From Lamellibrachia columna (lineage: Eukaryota > Annelida > Polychaeta > Sabellida > Siboglinidae): a stretch of 64,000 nucleotides of DNA. Both the position numbers and the translations under genes were made by a program. The notes beneath the pieces are model-generated. The model had not been told where the DNA came from. It saw only the letters and a list, made by a program, of their open reading frames with translations, and ran no database searches. The first letter of the stretch is position 1. Each line of letters opens with the position of its first letter. Below, piece after piece: positions 57,601 through 64,000 of the stretch. Location of the stretch: contig OY759264.1 in NCBI GenBank assembly GCA_963662155.1, forward strand, positions 16,399,142 to 16,463,141, in the 5' to 3' direction.

Positions 57601-60417
57601 CTCCACCTGGCACGGTGTTGTATGTCACTTCAGGGCACTCACCAATAATGGCCTCCACCTCTGCATTTTTCACCCCAATCTTGGTTGCGGTAAAGAGACG
57701 GGGGCGACTGAAGCCCACTTCCTCCGCGATCTTATACATATCCTTCCACCAGAGGGAGCCAGCAATGCCCTCAACTGTTGAGAGAAGTGTGTCGCAATAT
57801 TATTTTGTGGCGTAGATAATACCATAACATATTATATTTAGTCATTATACATTGTAGTAATAACTGTTTTAATGTGCATTGTTGTTCTAATTATGTAGTT
57901 TTTTATGCATATATTGTACCTTTTGTATTTTATTCATTTCACGATTGCAAAGAGAAATGCATTATTATTATTATTCTACATTATATACGCATAATGCTTA
58001 TTATTATCATCAGAAGTAGTATTAAATATTAAATACACGTACTGCTAAAGAATGCGACTAAGCTACACAATAATAATAATGTCTTTTATGCCGTTTTTCC
58101 AGTCCTTTGGTCAGTTCAAAACGCTTTACAAGAAAAAATTTCCGTTTGAAGGGTTTGTGTACACTTGAACTCTCGGATATGTCGCAATTTATTGTATAAA
58201 ACAATCTTCATCGCGACACATTACAGGACATGGGCGTGTGCTGCGACAGTGTCGTTTTCGTGTTAATTTACAACTAACGTGTCGCAAAATTACTACATTA
58301 AATATAGTTAAGTTACTACTACCAAGAAAGCGTGACTTTATTTCTAATAACTAGTGGTGTGACTGCTCCGGTCTGGAAATGTGAATAACAGATACCCGCC
58401 GTGCCTATTGGGGCCCGCGGCGTCAGTTCCAGACCCAGAACCGTGACAAACCAAGTACCTACCCCAGAGCACTTTGTTCTTCCTGATCTCCTCAGGCAGG
58501 TCTCTGTCAGCGTACATGTCTCCAAAGAAAAGCTCTCCTCCTTCCTATAAATACATCAGTCCGCTTTTACCAACTTTCTCCATCAAATAGTTATCCTATC
58601 CTATCTTGATCAGTCACCAGCCACACACAGCAGGACTGTTTTTTATTGTGCCTGAAGGTCATCGTATGCAATACTTGTTTAAATTAGAACGATTAATACC
58701 ATGAGAAACAAAGATCGTGGGCAGCAACGCTTTGTCACTTGATATTGCGCTGCAAAAATTAATCATGTAAACGCACAAACAATTATGTCGGGGAGAGTTG
58801 GGACTGGCTCCAATCATACTAATAGTTGACTCCGGTTTTGACGCAATGGCCAATCATATTTTATCAGAGCTCAAGTGGACGAAACAATTCCTACGTCGAA
58901 CTTTCTAAACAGGTTGCTCGTCTAAACACACACTTTAATTAATAGGACGTTATCGTGCGACACCCGGGAAAATGGTATATATGTGTGCGAACCTACCTTT
59001 AGCACACGGTAAGCCTCGGTGAGAACTGCACGTTTATCTGGAGACAGATTCACCACACAGTTGGAACTGTTAAACAAGCCGTATGTATGTTTAGTACATG
59101 TGTTATTGGTCATTATGTAGTAGTAGTTGTTCCAGTATCAACAACAATGTATTATATTGATAGTATTTGTAAAGGGTGACATGTGGCAACTCTTGTTATG
59201 CATGGTAATACTTGTAACAGGTGACATGTGGTAACTATTGTAATGCATGGTAATACTTGTAACAGGTGACATGTGGTAACTATTGTAATGCATGGCAATA
59301 TTTGTGAAATGTGACACAAGGTTACTCTGGTAATGCTTGGTAGTATTAATAAATGGTGACATATAGTAACTGTTGTAATGTGTCATAGTACTTGTAAAGG
59401 CAAATACTACCACGTAACACGTGGAAATACCTATAAAGTTTGCGATGAACGGATTACCATGATTTGTAATCAAAGTATTATTCTACAAAATCACTGCACA
59501 TAAAACTAATTTGTCAAATGAAACGATCGACGGACAGTTCCTGTTGTCACAGTTAAGAAAACTCACATGATCAGATCAAATTGTTTGTCGGTCAAGCCGG
59601 CTGCTCCAAGATTCTCAATGTAGCCCTTTACAAAATCCGTGTTGGGCTTGCTGAAGCCGAACTTGTCGGCGTGAAATTGTTGATACTTCCTGGCCACTTC
59701 CAGCTGTTCTTCTGTCATGTCAATGCCAGTCACATGACCTTGCTCCCCAACCAGTTTGCTGAGGATGTAGCAATCATGACCCGCTCCTGAACCCAGATCA
59801 AGGATCTTCATCCCTTCAATACATTCGGGGGCAATCAGACCGCAGCCGAAATATCTATAAGGAAAAAACACAAAATATAATGAAGATGTCGATTCAGAAG
59901 AGCGTTTAGACAGTTTATGACCAGTAGATTTATATACCACACCACCTTAAAAATAAAGTAATTTAAAGGAGCATTTGTTTATAAAAAATAAGGGAATTTC
60001 AAGGAATTTTCTAAGGAATTGTAATGATTTTAAAAGGAATGTTGGGTCCAACTCAGGTCCAACGTGATTAGATTCTACCAAATTTAGTCCTAGAAATATA
60101 CTGACCAGTAAGCAAACTCTGTTTAGCTGGTCAACGTTAGACAAGACTTATTAAAACAAAATCATGTGCAAGCATTAGAAACATAGCAAATATGTCCCAT
60201 GAAGACAGCAAGAAAAATTTGTCCACAATCACCTGCTCACAACGTCATCGTGGATCAAGGCCAAAGCCTCCTTGGTCGATTTCACCATGCGATACTTCGC
60301 TGTGCAGCAAGCATCAGTCTTCAGGTCTGCTGCTTTCTTGAGCACCTTCCCATAGTATTCCTTGACGGTCTCCAGAATTTCTTTTGACTTGTCGGCTGCC
60401 TGTTGGCTACGATTCAT
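48521..60417 (-). CDS. as3mt: Arsenite methyltransferase (AS3MT), eight coding exons, complete
   Basis: Coding exons in order: 60417-60233, 59854-59567, 59066-58997, 58544-58463, 57774-57643, 51630-51491, 50464-50354, 48688-48521. All have GT-AG junctions and matching phases, with 391 codons (family about 375). The family transfers methyl groups from S-adenosylmethionine to trivalent arsenic in the cytosol. Seen: Rossmann motif ILDLGSGAGHDCY, IDMTEEQLEVA, SNCVVNL, EAYRVLK, GELFFGD, VIYNGGIT-type word VVYNGGIT, ILKNSRFS, and a cysteine-rich tail. Cysteines matching human C32, C61 and C156 are present, but the C206 position reads Gly (see findings). Intron 5 (6 kb) holds an intact antisense CR1. 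Confidence 0.95.
48671..48893. repeat. 84-bp tandem duplication covering the terminal-exon acceptor
   Basis: Units start at 48671, 48755 and 48839 (third partial). Each carries the complement of the exon start (VNPF codons), and the first two carry a CTGC (CAG acceptor) at the same place. Inside the units GTGTCACTAGT words recur. Confidence 0.9.
48894..50353. other. AS3MT intron 7; nothing recognised
   Basis: AT-rich. Two stretches around 49980-50060 and 50170-50270 resemble each other (GATCATAAATAT, GTGGCCAAGATGG / GTGGTCAAGATGG, GCGATAATG.GAACA), a diverged tandem duplication of about 210 bp. Confidence 0.55.
50354..50464 (-). CDS. as3mt: AS3MT exon 7
   Basis: Acceptor TTGTGTCATTAG, donor AAGGAG|GTGAGG, phase 0-0, 37 codons. 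It encodes KDEPEVVSGDVASILKNSRF then SSMFTFTATDK. The ILKNSRF word is conserved in AS3MT. Confidence 0.9.
51030..51440. repeat. Degenerate minisatellite of GTTGATCAG words
   Basis: Diverged units near 'GTTGATCAGGGAGGTT' recur over 400 bp in AS3MT intron 6, ending about 50 bp before exon 6 on the genomic plus strand. Confidence 0.8.
51491..51630 (-). CDS. as3mt: AS3MT exon 6
   Basis: Acceptor GTTGTTTCCAG, donor TTCACA|GTAAGA. It encodes GDAKFVSVTLRLFKLPQEK then TEVVYNGGITDFEDSLKLD, the C-terminal domain including the conserved YNGGIT. Confidence 0.95.
52475..53797 (+). CDS. CR1 ORF1: PHD-like finger and SGNH esterase
   Basis: 440 codons. N-terminal PHD-like zinc finger (about residues 17-50: CGSC, KSGC, FECRGC), then a short coiled-coil segment (MKELEVELEELRLL). 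Next is a Lys/Glu/Gly-rich stretch with four near-identical 25-residue repeats (about 130-235), then an SGNH-hydrolase domain (about 265-430). The hydrolase keeps the GDS block (VFVGDSIVRK), the GTNN block and the C-terminal DGLHLS block, so the catalytic Ser, Asn, Asp and His look intact. Known in the family: CR1 ORF1 proteins bind nucleic acid and may carry an esterase of uncertain role. The start ATG ATG at 52475 is supported by the second copy, which starts at the same place (34776). ORF1 ends in TAG at 53795-53797. Confidence 0.9.
   Translation: MMAPCKRQLKATRHLICGSCSNWVDFVKSGCEKSWAEVQADSFSFECRGCARMKELEVELEELRLLVVAMVGREQGSCAGSSGEGTVDDKVGKDTRDARESSPQPGRKLRGGKVTGHRETGRKETGRKGTGGKTTGVKERGVGETGGKEKGVWETGGKTTGVKERGVAETGGKEKGVGETGGKTTGVKERGVAETGGKEKGVGETGGKTTGLKERGVGETGGKEKGVGETEGKGSGQNVMEGIERKSYSAAVIEGVRKRARVFVGDSIVRKTDRVLNKGDDVVVCLPGAKIEAITERVKNIVGSGKGGSVLVHVGTNNVEREGTTAIVRKYRQLVRTLKQTRVEQVILSGILPVMGRRGHKYRNCRGMAINMLVQRLCTEEEVGFVDLWGSFVGRADMYMKDGLHLSGKGAAEFADKLSAAVDSDLGTMTNIFGSKHSLN
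52872..53175 (+). repeat. 75-bp in-frame repeat inside CR1 ORF1, about 4 copies
   Basis: The unit begins AAGACAACCGGGGTGAAGGA and encodes 25 residues rich in Lys, Glu and Gly (TTGVKERGVAETGGK, EKGVGETGGK). It keeps the frame open and is near-perfect, so it is recent. Confidence 0.9.
53798..56674 (+). CDS. CR1 ORF2: APE endonuclease and reverse transcriptase
   Basis: The open frame follows the ORF1 TAG in the same frame. Endonuclease motifs: CLNARSIVNK, GITESWAN, LVYRSPN, IMGDFNHGHIQW and GNSDHNQIHFD. RT motifs: NKSPGVDGIPPKLL, SENYRPVSLTSVICKLLERL, VDIIYLDFQKAFDKVPHQRL, LSGVPQGSVLGPILFLIYIN and LKFADDTKLF. The C-terminal LINE block SFSQRTINEWNKL is also present. There is no ATG before the first endonuclease motif. 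The first in-frame ATG (about 53962, in NIMVED) would remove it. Two decayed copies have ATG right after the TAG where this one has AAG. Confidence 0.95.
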   Translation, partial: KCRGGYLEVSQAEQEATSTDKPISNHPKIISEKGYRCVCLNARSIVNKKNELNIMVEDIDPHIIGITESWANIDITDAELGLTGYVMFRKDRIGRRGGGVILHVKESIQAYEIKLEREADCDEAVWCKIVSGNSKLTIGLVYRSPNINEEDNTKIKNAIKEVSKGECIIMGDFNHGHIQWNSLESTGIEDQQFLCLIQDSFLTQHVLEPTRGENVLDIVLSSQQELVDNVKIFEPLGNSDHNQIHFDINVKSESKNKKTYKRNFHKGNYKDMRKYLAQLDWNNMLMDKTAIECWNILKYEIESIIDKFVPFRKQGKRCRKKHLSKEAIRKIMLKQTMWRVYRRTRKEEDYAKYKEALNAATTEIRQSKRSYEQKLACNIKTDSKSFYAYVRSKQNVQDKVGPLEDSAGNIISQGFLMAEDLNGYFSSVFTKEDISSLPVADAKFQGAKSDYLGPLVVTPELVARKIKAMKDNKSPGVDGIPPKLLMETVDQISIPLARVFNLSLKEGVVPFEWKEANIIPLFKKGSRNKSENYRPVSLTSVICKLLERLIKDHMVDFLVKHKLLNSSQHGFLKARSCLTNMLCFLEEITKWIDMGSPVDIIYLDFQKAFDKVPHQRLLLKLKVHGIGDSITDWIEQWLTDRRQRVVVDGEVSNWKSVLSGVPQGSVLGPILFLIYINDLDESITSNVLKFADDTKLFRKVNTDGDKQHLQNDLDRLVKWSEKWQMLFNFGKCKCLHTGHGNLNVNYKMGATVLGTTVKEKDLGVTISADMKVSEQCGIAASKGNQILGLIRRNITYKGKKLIIPLYKAIVRPHLEYCIQAWRPYRKKDIDTLERIQRRATKMIPELRDLSYEERLKECGLTTLETRRLRGDQIEVFKILNGYENIDRNMFFSLKKDSRTRGHEVKLVKDQCRLDIRKHSFSQRTINEWNKLSTDCVTASSVNMFKNKVDTYIRRAGYK
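56970..57185 (+). mobile_element. CR1-family 3' end fragment
   Basis: It carries the last C-terminal words and 3' UTR (GGACTCTCGATAAGCCAATG then GCCTCCTTG and GGTGGCAACCTTTTTCAATCTTGTT) about 180 bp after the end of the intact copy, same strand, more diverged. Confidence 0.8.
57186..57642. other. AS3MT intron 5; nothing recognised
   Basis: AT-rich intron sequence with no coding or repeat signal. Confidence 0.5.
57643..57774 (-). CDS. as3mt: AS3MT exon 5
   Basis: Acceptor TTCTCTCAACAG, donor ATTG|GTGAGT. With one base from exon 4 it reads VEGIAGSLWWKDMYKIAEEV then GFSRPRLFTATKIGV. The family has GEC in place of VEG at the exon start, so the arsenic-ligand Cys codon TGC is GGC here. Confidence 0.95.
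57775..58462. other. AS3MT intron 4; nothing recognised
   Basis: AT-rich, with short ATT/ATA runs at 57960-58080 and no gene. Confidence 0.5.
58463..58544 (-). CDS. as3mt: AS3MT exon 4
   Basis: Acceptor ATTTATAG, donor TGGG|GTAGGT, phase 0 in and 1 out. It encodes EGGELFFGDMYADRDLPEEI then RKNKVLW. Confidence 0.95.
58997..59066 (-). CDS. as3mt: AS3MT exon 3
   Basis: Acceptor TTGTTTAACAG, donor AAAG|GTAGGT. It encodes SNCVVNLSPDKRAVLTEAYR then VLK, including the Cys equivalent to human C156, an arsenic ligand. Confidence 0.95.
59157..59400. repeat. 45-bp tandem repeat, about 5 copies, in AS3MT intron 2
   Basis: The unit approximates AATACTTGTAACAGGTGACA plus TGTGGTAACTATTGTAATGCATGGT. The central two copies are nearly identical and the outer ones are diverged. 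Confidence 0.9.
59567..59854 (-). CDS. as3mt: AS3MT exon 2: SAM-binding core
   Basis: Phase 2 in (AG+A, Arg). It encodes YFGCGLIAPE (second conserved Cys), MKILDLGSGAGHDCYILSKL (motif I), HVTGIDMTEEQLEVARKY and KQFDLI. The donor AT|GTGAGT leaves phase 2. Confidence 0.95.
60233..60417 (-). CDS. as3mt: AS3MT exon with start codon
   Basis: It starts MNRSQQAADKSKEI, then VKEYYGKVLKKAADLKTDAC, matching the family N-terminus including the first conserved Cys. The donor is AGCAG|GTGATT, phase 2. Only 11 nt upstream of the ATG lies an acceptor (TTATGCCTTTCAG, 60429-60441), so a non-coding first exon probably lies further upstream. Confidence 0.9.
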
Positions 60418-61529
60418 TGTGTTCTAGTCTGAAAGGCATAATAAAACAATATCAATGTTTACGGTTACCCTGACTCTAGATGTTCTTATGACACGACAAG
60501 GCAAATACATCATAAATTAAAACACAAGAATAAACATATATATATATATATATATGTCACCCGACCTAATTTCTTGTTGTCAAAATACAGGAAATGTTTT
60601 CCTGTATCGGTCTGAAGAAAGTTTGGGTGAAATTTTCTTCCTGCTAACACAACACTAAAATAATGACAACATTCCAAATTGAACATTATGAATGATCACA
60701 TTGGTGCGGCGGTGAGCTGTTTGGAATTATCTTAATAAAAAACACCGATGACCAATAAAATGCTTAAAATGCCATTCTACCCTAAAACATGTTCCGCAGG
60801 AAAATTCTAAAATTAAGAAACAAAAGCTTTCCACCTACCTGTTATAAATTGGATTATGTAACAGTATACACATATATTATCTTACTACGCTAAAACAACA
60901 GCAATAAGGAGGAATACTGTAATCCTGGCGACACTCAACAGCGTTGAGTTCAGTTCCAAAACGTTGTGTAACTAGTATTCAATTACAATGCATCTAGTTG
61001 TAATTCTTCTTCGTAACACTCTAATTGTAATTTAAAAATATTCGTATTCGCATGACATAAACCCTTTTTTTTAATTAGCAGTAATGGCGCATAATTATGT
61101 GCAATCTTTGTATATATTGTAATTGGCCATTATAATTAAACTCTCCTGCTTTGAAGCTTCTCACATGCTTTAAGGCACCGACCAGCTAGTTACGTCTTGG
61201 GTCAGTGGTTCCTGAAATAGCGAACAAGCCTCGTCTAATAACAGGATTCTCCTGGCCCATAATGAATGCTTTCGTCTTCTTAGAAATAGTAATTTTATAC
61301 ATTACAAACTTCATTCGGACATTAAAGTAGCCATAGTACATACGTGCGTAGCTATGTATTTATATAAAATTGTTATTGTATGTACATGGCTGCAATGTGT
61401 ACACTTGTCTATGCATGTGGCACTGTTGTTGTTATGTGTCAATTAACGCGCAACATCATTAATTCGTAAAGTCAGATTACTTTTGTTTTCCTGACCAGCT
61501 ATGCAGTTTGTTATCCTGTTATTCACCTT
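60418..61529. other. Upstream region of AS3MT
   Basis: It contains the splice acceptor 11 nt before the AS3MT ATG, a short (TA)n at 60535-60555 and no recognised promoter motif. The promoter and a non-coding first exon may lie here, but I cannot place them. Confidence 0.4.
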
Positions 61530-62262
<733 letters not shown>

Positions 62263-62560
62263 GTAATGTATATTGCTACCGTCTGGTGCTGCCAACTGTC
62301 GTTTTGATATGGAGCAACTGAGAGCTCACCTGCAGCAAGGATAATAAAGCCACCTGCACCCATCGTCGAGTTAACTCAGTCCTTCAAAGTCTTCCGCTTT
62401 ATCGGAAGGTCTTCCGATTGTTCCGGTTTTTAGAAAATAGTCCGCTTTTCCGCTACATTTTGAAAATCTTCCGCTTTTTCGGACTTGGCCGGTGATCGCA
62501 GAAAATTAAGAGGTTCTATTGAAATATTCAGATCGAATACCAAGTTTCTTAAGAGGTAAT
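62263..62560. other. Spacer with CTTCCGCTTTT words
   Basis: At 62385-62485 the word CTTCCGCTTT/TTCCGCTTTTTCGG recurs four or five times, partly as an inverted repeat. No gene. Confidence 0.5.
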
Positions 62561-63030
62561 CATGTTTAATAGTTCTATTAAATGGTTTGAAACTCCGCCA
62601 TTTGGTGGCGCGTTATGTCTTTCAACGAATGTTTTTTCAGTTAATGATTTCACCAACAATGTGTATGCAACTGGATTCTATCCAACAATCAGTAAACCAA
62701 CCAGAATTGCAAATCACTCGGCTACAATAATAGATAATATATTCACCAACATAACACAACACAAAATCCACTCTGGTATTTTATACACTGACATATCCGA
62801 CGACCTCCCAATATTCAACATTTTTCACATTTGTAACCTCCCACTTAAACCAGGATACAAAACAATGTACAGACGAAATAAAAGTGAAAAAACTTAGCGA
62901 AACTCAAAATAAAATTAAAGTGGACAAACTGGGATGATGTCTATAACGAATTTAATCCAGATGCGTCATACAACGCATTCATAAACATAGTTAATACATT
63001 AATTGATTAATCTCTCCCGATTAAAATAAT
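62561..63030 (+). mobile_element. LINE endonuclease-domain fragment
   Basis: It encodes GFYPTISKPTRIANHSATII then DNIFTN, then HSGILYTDISDDLPIFNIF, the C-terminal half of an APE-type LINE endonuclease. The family has SDH where this has SDD, so a catalytic His is lost. Confidence 0.8.
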
Positions 63031-63480
63031 ATGCGCATGCGCCAATTCTCATGCTAAGCACAAGGCAAATTGTTCACCAGCGATACTGTGCGGCTCTATG
63101 ACATGGATTAGGTACTTGACTTCGTATGACAAGGTTCCGAGTGACAACCTGACAATGGTCCGACTCTTCGAATCCTAATTATTATCATCTTTTATTAACC
63201 ACTTTATTATTTTGAATTTATAACCTTCTTCCCATTAAACAGAAAGCAAATGACTGTATGAAGCAAGCATAGGGTGTCATGCAGGAAATATTGTACTTAG
63301 ATTAGGCCCTTATTAATACAGCTTTATAAGACTGGAAAGGAAGAAACTGAAATAGCGATGCAGCTTTGTATACCTTGGTGGGGCGGTTTATGGAGATGTT
63401 GGCCCGGCGACAGACATTCGCTGGAGAAAACTAGTTGGGGCGACTGCGTGGAGGCATGTGGAAGGGGTGATGGGAGATAG
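63031..63480. other. Nothing recognised
   Basis: No supported feature. A GCGCATGCGCCAAT word lies at 63032. Confidence 0.4.
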
Positions 63481-63940
63481 ACATAAAATATTATATCTCA
63501 GAAGCTAAAAAGAAAGGTGTTTAGCTCGTGCGTAACGCCAGCCTACTTATACGGCATAGAGACCACAGCAATAAAGGAAAAACAACAAAAGAAAGTTTGC
63601 TCAAATAATTGGGTGAAAATAATTGAGGGAGACAAAAGATTAAACAAGCGAATACTGGAGGAGCTGATGGAAGCGGTTGGTGTTTAAGAGAGTTCAGGTG
63701 GAAGCTGGTGAGAAGACGGTAAAAGTGGGCTGGACACGTGGAAAGAATGAACGGTTGACGAAGAGAGCTGATGCCATCATAGTGGAGGGTAGAAGGAGAA
63801 GAGGAAGACCGAGATTGAGATGGGAGACTGCGTGAAGAGAGATTTGACTGGAGTGGAAGGGGACTGGTGAACGATAGCGAAGAATAGCGGGGAGTGGAGA
63901 CGGGTGGTGGAGACGGCAGTGAAACCGGATCAGTGACGGA
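63481..63940 (+). mobile_element. LINE RT C-terminal fragment
   Basis: Plus frames with several breaks encode KVFSSCVTPAYLYGIETTAI, then KWAGHVERM-like words, RRGRPRLRWE, and VEGDW..IAKNSGEWRRVVET. This is the usual end of a LINE polymerase ORF. The family is not clear. Confidence 0.7.
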
Positions 63941-64000
63941 AAGGGAAAACAAAAATCGAAGACCGGTATCGGTGTCAGCCTTAATCCGGACTTCAGGGAT

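Noticed and set aside
63060..63180. tRNA-like TTCGAATCC word near 63165
   Set aside because: No acceptor stem, D-arm or anticodon arm can be paired around it.

Overview
The window is animal nuclear DNA. The two recognised genes are broken into short exons with consistent GT-AG splice sites and matching phases. The rest is introns and spacer filled with decayed retrotransposons and very long simple repeats, mostly (TA)n and (CATA/TATG)n. The mix of an Apple/EGF/REJ/GAIN/PLAT polycystin, a metazoan-type arsenite methyltransferase and many CR1-type LINE copies suggests a marine invertebrate (for example a lancelet, hemichordate or lophotrochozoan). I cannot name the species from the sequence.

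Gene 1 (plus strand, about 7.1-40.8 kb) is a polycystin-1-like gene. I could join 15 exons whose phases all match, plus a 16th candidate. In order they encode an Apple/PAN-like module, an EGF-like module, a REJ-type region, a GAIN/GPS autoproteolysis region, the first transmembrane helix, a PLAT domain, and a segment with four more helices around a poly-Asp/His loop. The 5' end lies upstream of exon 7111-7335 and was not found. After the fifth helix the next phase-compatible exon runs into a stop, and helices 6-11 were not found.

Gene 2 (minus strand, 60.4 down to 48.5 kb) is a complete eight-exon arsenite methyltransferase (AS3MT) gene of 391 codons. It converges tail to tail on the polycystin gene. 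One cysteine that binds arsenic in the family appears to be glycine, and the start of the last exon with its splice acceptor is tandemly duplicated.

Mobile elements: one CR1-family LINE dominates. A nearly intact copy (about 51.8-56.8 kb; ORF1 with PHD-like finger and SGNH esterase, ORF2 with endonuclease and reverse transcriptase) sits antisense inside AS3MT intron 5. A decayed near-full copy (30.8-34.8 kb) sits inside the intron that splits the polycystin GPS motif. Fragments lie at 15.4-16.3, 20.8-21.6, 25.9-26.2, 29.3-29.6, 36.0-36.3, 39.3-40.6 (inverted, twin-priming-like) and 57.0-57.2 kb. Other LINE families lie at 2.65-4.0, 10.57-11.88 (inserted in a TA tract), 13.4-14.8, 17.5-20.8, 22.7-23.4, 27.6-28.9, 29.8-30.5, 35.4-36.0, 62.6-63.0 and 63.5-63.9 kb. 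Two Ty3/gypsy remnants (4.6-6.5 and 45.3-46.0 kb) and one DNA-transposon-like element with inverted ends (44.0-45.2 kb) complete the set.

Tandem repeats include units of 24, 26, 27, 45, 50, 51, 75, 84 and 97 bp. In two CR1 copies a long (TA)n tract has grown at the same reverse-transcriptase codons.
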